Assembly: GCA_004352715.1 (NCBI GenBank)
Contig: SCFE01000006.1
Location: forward strand, 434,037 to 498,036
Length of the DNA stretch: 64,000 nt
Direction of reading: 5' to 3'
DNA from: Hofstenia miamia
Lineage: Eukaryota > Xenacoelomorpha > Acoela
Numbering within the stretch: the first letter of the stretch is position 1; every line of letters begins with the position of its first letter. Both the position numbers and the translations under genes were made by a program. Shown one piece after another: positions 35,892-49,700 of the stretch. The notes below the pieces were generated by a model. The model saw only the letters and a program-made list of their open reading frames with translations, did no database searches and had not been told where the DNA came from.

Positions 35892-38208
35892 GTAAGCTAA
35901 TTATTCACTTAGAAAGTTTTAAAACTGTTGAATTTAACATCCAAATTCAACTAAAATCTACATTTTATAATAAACTTGATAAAACATTTCAACATCATCA
36001 GTGGCGTACGCAAGTTGGAACATGGTGGAATGTCACGTTTTCAAAATTGATTTACATTGGGTAAATGACAAAAATTTTTGGTAAAAAATAGAAAAATTTA
36101 AAATCTAAGGTCGTAAAATACATTTTTAGGGTCTATTTTTTCAATTTTTCAAAATGTTCGCCCCACTTTTGGTTATGACTAAGATGTCCCCTCCGTTAGA
36201 AAATCCGGCGTAAACCCTTAAACACGACAGCGTTAGGCTTGAAACAAAAATGTATTCTGCCCTGTCGGCATTTATCCACCTCGACTATCCTGCCTGGACA
36301 TATCCATATTGCACAATGTATTTCAATATTTTTTTGACAAGCAGAATGAGCAAATTGTGGAAAACGTAACCAGGGTCTTAACTAAGTTATCACAAATGGT
36401 TTATTTATACATATTTGAATACTTATGATAATCCATAGAAAATATTATTGTTCTTAATTGAGATTTTTATATTTATGCTTCCCAAAATCATAATCCAGTG
36501 ACAAACTTTCTCTTAACAGGTATAATGATAAACAACTTGGATACTACATTAATTTTACGTGACATCGTTTCAAGATATGTCGTTTTAATTAATACGTAGT
36601 TTTCTGCAAGTTTTTGCTGCACATAACATTGACAAGTTGATGGAGTTAAGTTTTTGTATTTGTCGCAACCTAATCACCGTTTGCGAACTCATCCATATTG
36701 CACAATGTATATGAATAATTGTTTAACAGCCAAGATGAGCAAAATTTGGAAAACTTCAACATCATATTTCACAGAAAAATCGGATTGGTGCTGAATAGTG
36801 AGGGAAAAGTTCTTCAATTTGATGACTATGAAGTTAATCACGTAAATGATTACTATTAGTTTTTTATTTCAAAAGAGATAGACATTGACAGCAATGGGAT
36901 ACGCAAGAGGGGGACATTGTTGTCGTGACTGAAATCTTCCCACTTCAGAATATCCTGGGTACGCCCCTGTTTTGAAAGGGTATCAATTGTTGAGGCAGAT
37001 GAATTATGATTTATATCAAATATCACGAATGCAGAGCTAAGTAAAATCTTTCACCCAATCAATTTTTTTACAGATTTGCATTTTAGCAAGAATTTACAAA
37101 TATAACCAAAGTTAAGCGTGTACTTCATGATTATTGGATCAGAAAAGTAAGATCGGTTCACATTGATTACATTGTATATGAATTTAAAAATTCCATATCC
37201 CCATTAACATTTATTACGTCGTTTTTGAGTTTTTTTTGTTCTGAAATTTCCTAAGCTGAGTTATTACTTGAACTTTCTTGAATAATCGTTTCCGTTCTCT
37301 TTGTTAACAGCCATTATCTCGAATCCCATTCAGAGATACTTATTACATTTCACATTATTTGCTAACAAGTTTAATCACGGAAACGCATATCAATGAACTT
37401 TCCTCCATCTCAAAAGGAAAGCGATTGCTTAGTACTCAAGATAAATTTTATAGTTTTAAGTCCGTTTAGTTGTTTTTGAAACTCATCGGTGATTCTTAGA
37501 TAAGTTCACACTCTAAACTAAGGAAATTGGAAAACTTTTTTATTTCTACATCGAATAACAATAAGTTCAATATAGTAAATCGAATATTTTGGCATGTGGC
37601 CCTCAAACAGACTGTAAAGGTTTTGCTCATATTCATTATTTAAGCGGCATTGGCATTCCAAAAACGCATCAAGTCACGAAAGATATATTTATAACCAGTA
37701 TCAGTGCATCGGTCGGAAAATTCAAAACTTTAGTAAAAAGCAAGTGAAAAAGGCAAGAGGTGCTTAAGAATGAGTGGCTAATTTAAATGTTGCTCTCCAT
37801 TGCTATTGTATAGTTGTATGATTGATCAATATTTGCATTCGATTTCCGTTGTCGTTTTGAAACAGTCTAGCATTTTCCGGTAGAAAATTTTAACTACTAA
37901 TTCTATTGCAATTTAAACTATAAAGTTTGCTACATCAATAATTTATTACAGTAATCATTGTGCGTTGGAAAACATTAATATTTCATAAACAAATGATTTA
38001 TTGCCTTAGAATATTCATTATAAATCTTATGAATCAGAATTATATTCCATTTTAACACAAAGTAGCTTTTTATTTACTGTTGTTGAATTATTTTTTACTT
38101 TTATGTTCGCAATTTGCACTTTTGTACTAATTTATGTGAAACAAATGGATTTCGGAATTTTGTTTGAGAATTCCACTAGCACAGACCTCATTGTAACATT
38201 TGTATTAT

Positions 38209-38247
<39 letters not shown>

Positions 38248-39130
38248 CTATATCTATGCAAGAATTCAATACAAGTCATTGTTACATTGCAGAAGGATGG
38301 TTACAGTGGTGCCGTTATTTATCGACATGGTGCGACAATTTATCAAACAACGTCGGCTGCAACAGCGAATTATAGAAGTAAATAGTGACTTAGGGCCAGA
38401 ACATCACGCCCACCAGAAAGTATTAAACATCTACTGAGCCACATTATTACCACTGAGCTCCGAAAAGAGCGTTGGCAGCAAGTACGTGCTTTACAATCTA
38501 TAAGAGGCTCAAAAATTGAATCGCGCATCAGATTGCAAAGAGATCCTACGATCCTTCAATATTGACGTGCATTTATATGTGAATGCGTATTTTGTACAAT
38601 CATATTCTAAGTCATCGTGTGAAAGATGCTTGATCTGTACAAAGGGCATTGTTGTGCCTACTTACAACTGAAAACACACCGCTAAAAATGATTTCTACAT
38701 TATTCATCAGTTATTTTTCTTCGCTAAATGTATATATACAGTATGTGTACGTATCAAATGGCTGCCTTATCCGAACATTGTAAGCTAGCAATTTTTGCAT
38801 ATTCTAACACACGTCGATGCATCATGGACATTGGAAACTACATAATTACTTCCATAACACACTTGTCTTAAAGCTACTCTTACATAAAAAAGAGCATGAG
38901 TTATGATTGATTTTTATTTCTACAATTTAGTAGGACGCACTTTGGTTTCTTAGAAATTTTTTTGCGCTTTCTGAAGCATGCCTGAATTTATATAACTGTT
39001 TTCTCAGAATAACACAAAATAATTTAATGACGAATTACAAAATATATATCAACAAGCTCGATAAGATGTTTATTATTAATATTGAAGTATAAACAAGTCC
39101 CTTAATTTATAAATTTTTCAGACATCCATG

Positions 39131-39200
<70 letters not shown>

Positions 39201-42200
39201 GTTGAAGCTGAAGAGAGGCTAAGAAAATTGAAATCGCATTGTATTAAATTATTTGATACAGTACACAGTAATGCAGATGAGAATAAAGAAGAAAAGCTAA
39301 ATATTGCAAAAAAGAGAAAAGCAAAGTGTAAGGCAGATGAAATGAAATTTGAAGAGAAAATAGGTAAGACCAAGATATTAACAAGCAGCTCTAGAAGCTC
39401 TGAGAAGTCTGATGACCATAATGAAGATTTGCTTGGGATGTCAATACCAAAATCACGGGTGGAAAGTTGTTTCCAGAAATTACAGGCAAGGAATTTGTTG
39501 AGAGTTGGCTGTAATTGTTGAAGGAAACGCAACTCATAAATTGTTCTGTGTGCCAAAACTAAAGTCAGGTCGATAGTATTTTTGCATGATTAAGGGAGTT
39601 GGATATCAGAGAAAATGTAAAATCATTGTGCTTTGATACAACGGCCAGCATACTGGACAAAAATCACTCACTAATTGATAATTTCAAGCGAATGAAGCAA
39701 ATAGCATATGGAGAAATTGAGAACATCGTTTTTGTAAATGTTGTAGCCATATAACGGATCAATTTATCTCTGATTTGAAAATTTACACTGCAGCCGAAAT
39801 TAAAATTAACAATTTATGCTAACAGACAATGCTTTCTAGGAACTAATAGCATTCTCATATCTAATGCGAACAAAGCTGTTATAAAAATATTTAGCGCGTT
39901 GCAAAATGAATCAACAAGCTATAAAAGGTTTTATGTGGTGGGGAGATAACGCAAAAGTNATACAGTACACAGTAATGCAGATGAGAATAAAGAAGAAAAG
40001 CTAAATATTGCAAAAAAGAGAAAAGCAAAGTGTAAGGCAGATGAAATGAAATTTGAAGAGAAAATAGGTAAGACCAAGATATTAACAAGCAGCTCTAGAA
40101 GCTCTGAGAAGTCTGATGACCATAATGAAGATTTGCTTGGGATGTCAATACCAAAATCACGGGTGGAAAGTTGTTTCCAGAAATTACAGGCAAGGAATTT
40201 GTTGAGAGTTGGCTGTAATTGTTGAAGGAAACGCAACTCATAAATTGTTCTGTGTGCCAAAACTAAAGTCAGGTCGATAGTATTTTTGCATGATTAAGGG
40301 AGTTGGATATCAGAGAAAATGTAAAATCATTGTGCTTTGATACAACGGCCAGCATACTGGACAAAAATCACTCACTAATTGATAATTTCAAGCGAATGAA
40401 GCAAATAGCATATGGAGAAATTGAGAACATCGTTTTTGTAAATGTTGTAGCCATATAACGGATCAATTTATCTCTGATTTGAAAATTTACACTGCAGCCG
40501 AAATTAAAATTAACAATTTATGCTAACAGACAATGCTTTCTAGGAACTAATAGCATTCTCATATCTAATGCGAACAAAGCTGTTATAAAAATATTTAGCG
40601 CGTTGCAAAATGAATCAACAAGCTATAAAAGGTTTTATGTGGTGGGGAGATAACGCAAAAGTGCAAATTACATTGCTATTTTGATTTTGTGTGAAAATTA
40701 CATTAAAAATGCGGCTATTCATACAAATCAACAGTTTGTCTACCAGCATATATAAATTATAATCATTTTCAAACTGCTGTTGCAGCTTACAAACCAGCAA
40801 AAGTAATTTTGTATGCAACCAAGGAACATGTTTGCATTTATAGAGCTTTATAAATAGTTCCTTTGTTTGTGAAAAGCTCATATTTTAAAAATAGGAACAT
40901 GCGCATGCGTGAAGATAAATAGTTTTATTTCTAGATTTAATATGTATTAAAATTGGATTAATTTATTGTTTTGTTTACTTCTGTAACTTATGTCACTAGA
41001 ATTTTTAAAATCCATTTTCAATACATTTATAAATGTTTCAATATAGACCATAAAGGAAATAACTTTAAATATGAACATCATAAATTGTTACAGATTAGAT
41101 AACAAGTAAAAGGAATTCTATTTGGCAAGTATTGATGTTAGATATTGGTAGGGCATTGAATATCACAAAGTGTGCGACCTGTAGTGCAAAAACTTTAGGT
41201 GGCAAAAAATTGCTGTTTGGATTTAATACTATCATGGTCAAATATCTCTGATCATGTAAAAATTCACAAACTTTTTAAAAATTAGAACTGAACTGACTTG
41301 TGTGTAATTCTGATTTTTTTGTAATAGAAAATGTAATAAAACAATAATCTAATGCACCACAGCTAAACTTAGTCAAATTGTATTACTAGTACTTACAATT
41401 AATATTTTTGTAAGTGACTTAAATTTTTTACCAGAGCCAGTCTTAACCTACGCGGGTACCCGGGGCAAAATATGACCTATAAGTAAATTGAAAAAGTAAT
41501 GATAACAACGTCCCTGTTATAATAATTTGGGTTTCGCCCCCCCCTATTTATTTCTTGTAAACCTGCATATATCTGTGCTTTAATATACTATTTGTTGGGG
41601 AATTGTGTAACTTGCAAAATATCATTTTTGCTCGATAATATAATTATAGATAATTGTATATAATTTCATCAAAGCAGTTTAAGATAGCAGTTTTAAATCC
41701 AAAAAACAGTTTCAGGGAGTTTATACATTGCAATCTGAGGACATTACAAGCATATAATCATATGGGTCTTAAACTTTTCCGCAACTGGAAATTGTATAAA
41801 TCTTCATTTTTATTGGGAAAACAATGCTTTTAGGCTAAAATGTGATTGACTAGTGCTACAAATTTCAACATTACATGGCGCACTTTTGTACTACTGTAAT
41901 GACATCTACATGAAGTAAATACATTCTTTACAGTAATGAGTACGAACAATATAAATTCGTCATAATTTGACATACGTCTGTATAGGGTTAATAGTTTGTT
42001 AGTAATCCGTATACAAAGAACAGTAGCAAGTGCATTTATAACATACATGTATACGCTAATAAGAAATAACTATTAATTGGCAGCATTAGGCTACCTAAAA
42101 ATCTCAATGTGATAAAAATTTTAACAAATTGCTAGAAAAAACATAGCATCTATCAATTATTGTATTTGACAATCGTGTTAAAGAAACTGTCTAAAATATA

Positions 42201-43678
42201 AGACTGGTGGTATGCTGGTAAGTAAAGTAAGAAATTTTTACTTTACAGCAGCGTACGATGTTTAAGTAAAATAAAGTAAAATTCAATTATATAATTATCT
42301 GGCTTACTTTACTTTACTTTATGGCAGTGTATGACTAAGGTAAGGTCAAAGACCTTCAAATAGTGTTTACAATAATGTCGATTTGAACCTCAAAGCACTT
42401 AAAACAGTCTAACTACACGTTTGGTCTATTCTAACATACTGTAATTTAGGTGTACACAACAAACAATTGAAACACTAGCATAATATTTAGCAGCTCCAAA
42501 TTTTCAGAAGGAATCGAAATCTAGTATTTTCACAGTAAATTTTTAATAATAGTCTAAACAATATGAACAGCATAAATTTCAACAAAATTTCAAACCTGCG
42601 TTTGTAAGTTCAATTTATAGGTCTCAGGAAGCTACAATTTAACTCATATGAATGAGATGATTAATGCACTACGCTTGGCAAATGCTCCTTTCTCAGAACC
42701 TACCTTTGGAAATTTTAATATTTCTTCATGGGTTTCGTATTNTTAAATTTAAACAAAAAATGTTGTATAAAAATGTACTACTAAAAGCAATTTCAAAATC
42801 AAGCAGGAAAGCCACAGTTTTTGCTCATTAACAATGTCGGAAAGACAATAAATCCACATGCTAAGCTGCTATAATAGTCTATCTTTGGAAATTCGAATTT
42901 TCTCCTAGAGGACTTTCTAGGAATGATTTACATGTATTAAGATAGGCATAATTTTTCGCCATCTTGCGGTTGAAATATATTTTAGATTTCAATCTGGAGT
43001 GCACTAATTTCTTCATATGGTAACATATTTAAACAGTTATGTGCAACCTCTAAACACTAATATTTTCCGCTGAAATTTAATTTTGTATGGTTTTGTTGAA
43101 AATGTATCAATTAAACACCTAAGACTAAAGAAATTATGAAAAAAATTATTTGTGCATTCCTCAGATCCACCTTAATATATATATATATAATATGATAAAT
43201 AAAAATATATAGAGATTATTCCAAAACCTACTAGAATTCTAGTACGTCATGATTATTCTCACCTAATGTTTGTTGTACATAATAACTAATCAAGCTTAGG
43301 ATGTACCCCGTATATAAATATATTGCATGTCTGACTACTTTAGGTGTGCTTTAGATACGAAATTTTTTGACACTGTATTGGATGAGACAGTAATCTCCAA
43401 TGCGATCAAACGACTTGAACAGGTAACTTTTTTTAATATCACTCACATATTAATAATTTTCAGAATTTTGCTATAAATTATAAAATATATGCATACGAAT
43501 CATTGATAACTATATAAACTAAATTTTAAACATGAATTAGTAAACTGACAGTAAAGCAGGAGTATACAACATGCATGAAAATTATACTTGTAAGATTTGA
43601 CAGGTTAATATAGAAGGTAGATGATGTAGAACCACAGTTACCTTTTGTTTTTGCGTAGTGAAACAGATCTAAAGAATT

Positions 43679-43725
<47 letters not shown>

Positions 43726-46700
43726 AAGAACTAACTACTTAAGCCAGTTCCCTTAACTGTGTCTTAATCTAAACATGCAGCAGATACTCGTTATATACAT
43801 GTAATTTGGCATTAGTGAAAAAACGAAAATGCACAATGTAAAACAAATGGATAGGTAAGAATGGGAAAAAACTGTTTTTCAACAAGTTTACAGAAATAAC
43901 ACCAGAGTTTGTTTTTCAAAATTGGTTTGCTTCACTTTTAATTTAAATTGTTAAGAAAAGTGCAACTGTCAAAACAAATTTTCGAATTGTAAAATAAATT
44001 TGTTTCTAGAATGATTCTGAAAAACATGCACGATGTAAGTTTAACTATAGGGATGCATTGGCGGTTTTTATGACAGATGCCAGATATCAGCTCATACATG
44101 ATAAAACTACGCCTACCTATATGTACAGATCAGAATCAGAAGAAACTCTTTCTAAATATCATGCAATTGAGGTAAGATTGAAGTAATGTTGTGCATAATA
44201 ATTACAGCAATATAGATGTATTTAATAAAACTTAAATATATATTACCAAGAGTAAACCTAAGGCAATTTACTACTAGAAGCACGAGACTGTGTCAAGTAA
44301 ACAACTCCGTTGTTGATGGACTTAGTTATCACAACAAACTTCAAATGTCTTGGTAAGATTTTTCTGTTCAAATTTTCCAAAAGAAACAACCGAAAAACCA
44401 AAGTACTTGCATTCATATTTCACGAAGATGACTTAGCCTTAGTTAGCATTTGTAATTCCGGGATTTTAGAAAACTATTCGGGATCTAATCCCGGGATTTT
44501 TTCGGGATTCATGCAGGCCTGGAACCAGAGAGTTGTGGAGATTTCCACCCCAAAGGTACATTACAAATCAAATTAGTGGTCCTCGAGAGCATATATTTCT
44601 ATTTAAGCATGTTTGCAGAGGTGTACGCAAGGGGGCATTGTGGAATGTCTCTGCCGTCAGGTTTCCAAAATTGACTTTGACTGGTTAAATAAAAAATTTT
44701 TGGTAAAAAATTAAAAAACTTAAAATCTAAGATCGTGAAATGCATGTTTAGGCTCTATTTTCTCAATATTTTCAAAATGTTCGACCGCTTTTGGTCATGA
44801 TTAACATGTCCACCCGTCAGAAAATCAATTATTACCACTGTGATAGCAATTAGTGTATAAATTTTTTCTATTATTATTGATGAATGTTGTCAAATAAAAT
44901 ATTTTAATATTGTATTTCTATAATCAAGCAAATTCATCTAAAAAGACTTCATTATTGGATTTATCTTTGGGCCATTAATCATTGATTGAGTAGGGAACAT
45001 TTTAAATGCATGTACATTTCCACAATACTTTAAAATATCTGCAGTTCAATCATCATCTTATCTCTTAGTTGACACAGAATTAAACTGTTTGTATATTGAA
45101 ATACTTCACCTTTAAAATAGTAGTGAAATCATTGTAGTCCACTAAGGAAAACTTGCTATTTGCTCTTCAATATATTAAATTAACTTAATTAACAATAACT
45201 ACAATATTTATTTCCATGATGCTTACCGAATTCAGAAATGTCTCTAGATACTAACTCCTTGGATCCTTTGTTTAAGCAAACAAATATTCTACTACAGGTT
45301 CAAAAAAAATTGCACCGTTTGAATCTTACTATAGATTTCGAAATTGTTTAAAAATACTTGAGAAGTACATACATAAATACAGGAGCAATTTTATTTGTTT
45401 ATTCATGAAATATATTCCTTATATACATTGCAGGCTTATCATTGAATTGTGGTCTAAAAACTTCCCAACTTTATTGAAAAATTGATAGAAAATTGAATTT
45501 GAAGAAGAAAAATCTACATGATGGAATCCCTTTATATAGCATTTAGCTTTGTTGTAACCTACAAGTTCCTCATTGGTAACGAGAAAATTCCAGTTTAATA
45601 ATCATTTTCTACATTCCCCATTTGCAAAAATCAATACAATTATTATCAGTATTTCCATAACATTACTTCTTTGAAAAAAATCAAGATTTGCTTTTTTCAT
45701 AAATAAAGACTTATTCCCAAACCCTTCAAATAAATATGATTTAAGATAAAATCTAATTGAGGATTAACAATCAGCAATTTTATTTTGATTATTTGACTTC
45801 TTATTGAGGTGATCCATAAGCCAAATTTAGAAAAAAATTATAAAATCTAAAGAAAAATTTTGTGAATTTTACAAAATTACAAAATCATGCCAAAGATCAA
45901 ATTAGAATTTGGCATTAAAATTCTAACAAATTCACAATATCCGTTTAAAATTAGACAAAGTGCTGTGATATATGCCTATGTTAGTATGCAGACAATATAC
46001 ATTATAATGCATATATGTTTGGGTAAAAAAGAGATAACAGGAGCACTCATCCATGTCAATAGACTTGGTTGACTCATAAACAGCTATGCTCCTTTATAGG
46101 CATTGGTAATGAATAGTTTGCTGGCATTGGAATTGAAAAAATGATCAGAATCGAGTCAAAATTTGCATTTTAAATTGATTTTAGAACCTTACTTAATTCT
46201 AAAAATCATTTCTTATATCCGCATCAGAGCTCGGTTGCACAATTTACTACGCAGATTATCGATTTCATGGGAATGCTTTTGGTAAAATATTTATTTATAA
46301 TATTTGAAAATATCTAAATGTAAAAATGTAAAATTTACTCAAAAAGGAATGGAATTAAAATTAAGTTCTTTTTATCCGTAGGAGTTGTAATTGGGATTCA
46401 ATCATCAAGAATTGGAATTAAATTTAATTAAATTGCAATATCGGGCTATTCTCATGGCGGAGGGGCTTGGATTTTTGTCTTATTGGATAACTTGTTGGAT
46501 GGATTGCAATGAAATTTTAACCAAAGGTGTATCACTGTTTAAGCACCAAAACGGGCTCTTAATCTAATTATGTGGGATATTGCATCAGATAGCAGTAGCA
46601 GTGTTTATTAAATATGAACCTGAATGCCTGTATAAATCTCACTGTAATAAATGCTACACAAACACTGGTCATTTATGACCGGATTAGGAATTAAAGGGTG

Positions 46701-49700
46701 TATTAAATTTTCGGAGTTCTAGTGTTAAATATACCCTCACTTAATTTTTGAATTAATCAGACTGCATTGGTGAAATATCAATTATGTAAAATTATTAAAT
46801 ATTTTTTGTACTACTTTTCATTTTAGCAGTAATTTCAGTTTGATAGGAAATAAAAGAATTATTTATTAGTCATATAATTTTGAATTTAGTCCATATATTT
46901 CATTCTTGAAGACAACTGCATATTCATAAAGGCATTGATTGCAAGAGCCCAGATAAGAATGTCATTGCCTAACGACTCAAAAAGTATTTGTCAAAATAGC
47001 TTGTGTCCAAATCGCAATTTATACTACTTCTGGATTGCAATTAAAAAGTAAATTTAGTTTACTTCGTTATAATTTATCTATTATTTTTAAAAAAACGCAA
47101 ACACATGTTTGCACATGTAAAGTGCTCATATAACATTCATTGCAATCACATTTACAGAAGTAGATCAATTTCATACTATGCGCTTTTACTTTAAAATTCA
47201 AATTTCCATAAATTAAAATTTTTGAATATTTATCATATCCAGTGCCCGCATGTAGAACATTTTTGAAATTTGGCTAAAAACAGCGATCCCTGCATCTATA
47301 TATATTTGTATTTTCCAACATCGAGGTAAAATCAATAATGTTGATATCATTATTAAATCTTCTAATAGAAACCTTTCAGAAACCTAAAAAAGCATAAAAG
47401 TTCAATATTTACTGTATGTAAGAGCGCGACAAGACCCCCTCTCTCCCCCTACACAAACGGATGAATATAAACATCCAAATTGTCAATAATTTTTGCTTTA
47501 TACATTAATCTTCACGGTTGTTAGGGTTGTTAGTTTTTTCACAAAATTACCGTCCGCTTTGCAGATTACTTTAACAGATTGCTTAAAAAATTATATAAAA
47601 AACATTAAAATGTGTTAACAGATCTGCTATACTATTGCTATAAATTTACCAATATCGTTAGCTGGTGAGTGGCACAAATTTTACTCTCTTTTACCCTCCC
47701 CTGCAACTGCTGAATGAATGTTCTCAAAATCATCATTTTTTCACAAAATCAGAAAAACCATCTCAGTTGCAATGCCATTCGTATGAAAATTTTGGCATTA
47801 TAAAAATACTATTTTCGCCTTTCTTTTCTGTTATTCAATAAAATCTAGAAGACATTTGTTAAGCACATTGGTTAAATAAATATATTCTAGCTTCTGTTAA
47901 ATGAATCTGTTAAGCTTAAGGATATGGTCAACACGGTTAATAGCCTCGTTCACTTTACATTTTTTGAATAACTGGAATGATGCTACATAGCCGCATGACT
48001 ATATATGAACATTTGAATATATACATGTATATGATTGTACACAACAGAACATCGAATTAGTACAATAATGTAAAAATCAAGTAGACTAACAAATATATTT
48101 TTGTATGCAAGCAATTATAATTGTAGTATTTTTCTATACTGAATATTGAAGAATATTTTTTAATTCTATTTATTATATGAAAATATATATTTTATCCAAT
48201 ATGCCATGGTACTGTTTCATGTTAAAAATATACAAGGTTGAATGTACAAATGTTTAAGTTAAATAAAACTAAAATTTCATTTTTTAGCAAAAAGAGTGTG
48301 ATTAATTATTTACATAATTCTGGTTGGAAGCAGTTGTCACAAGACAATCTTCACGTTGATATTCAGCGATATGTACGCGTCCGAGATTTGATTTACGCCG
48401 TGGATCCAACATTAACAGACACCATTCTGGTACCGGCGTCTATTGCAGAGAAAATGACCAGACTTAAAGCAGTCAGCAGAAATGTACTCATCATGATGGT
48501 AATGGAAATCATGTATAGCTTCACTACCTTTTCTGAGTTAATATTCAAGCGTACTGTCTGGATAAATTTGACATTTCACAACATTGTAATTTTTATTAAT
48601 TAGTCATTTGTTGCGGGGCACATCGTCGTTATTGCATATTCTGTTTTGATCAAAATCTCAAAAATATAAAAAAATTGCAGTCATATAATAGGAATATGGG
48701 AAGAGCCTCACAGTACATTGCATTAATAAGTATCTTTACATTCTTAGGCTCAGCAGATATTACAGTAGAAACGATGATATCCAACATTTTATGTCATAAA
48801 TTTTGTCAAACATTTAATGTGTTGTCATTAAAATTACATCTCCCAACACCTTTTTTCAATGTAATCTTAAAAACTCATATGAAATTTTAAATATGATGTG
48901 TATTATTGAGCTCATAGAAATTCAGTTCAATTACACAAATTTCTTACGCGTACAAGTTCTTGGAGTTATAGATAGATAGATAGACAAATAGATGCATGCA
49001 TGCATAGATTGAATTATTCAAAAGTAACTATTTATTATCAAAACAACTATGCAAAACATTGATTATTTTGGAGATTTCGTAAATACGGATTAACTACATT
49101 ATTTAATACATGTTCCAAATGTTTGCACACAAATGCATAATTTTCACAGCATTGTAAACTACCATTTCTAAACATTCAATGGATATTTCAAAAAACAGCA
49201 TTTTGTGTTTTCATCTCTAAGTCGTTCATATTTTGAGGCTATCGATGAGTATAATCTCCAAATTCGATTTCCTTCCATAATCAAATCCAAATGGACTTAA
49301 ATCTGGAGAAAAGCTGCAATGAAAATAAAAAAATTTGCCAATCACGCTACTTGCACGGAAAAATGAAATGAAAATCTTAGAATGAAATATTAAAAAGTTT
49401 TCAATTTAAGTTTAATCATTACATAAAAATGGAGGACTATGACAGACATGTTAAGAATTATAAGTCCGATAATATGGAAAAGGTCACTCATGTATGGGCA
49501 ATAAGTTAAGTAACTGAATATGATATTCAGAGCATTTCAAACATGATAGGTTACTTATGAATAACCCTGTACATGAATATAAAATTATTGCCCAATCCTA
49601 AATAGGATTAATTAATACTTAGATTTTTGTGGATATCGATGTTCATCCATATTTACAAAAATACCGTTTTCAATACTTATCTCATTGGTAGTTTTTTATA

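Noticed and set aside
39197-39556. 119-codon minus-strand frame, repeated at 39931-40260
   Set aside because: It is the complement of the Lys/Glu-rich plus-strand frame; Phe/Ser/Leu-rich composition is what a shadow frame would give.
43344-43354. Upstream acceptor TTTAG at 43343 for the NSUN7-like exon
   Set aside because: It would put the exon out of phase with 35891; the acceptor at 43354 gives a continuous match to NSUN7.
44310-44576. 88-codon plus-strand frame after the 44010-44171 exon
   Set aside because: It covers the CGGGAT repeat cluster and has no splice relation to the NSUN7-like exons.
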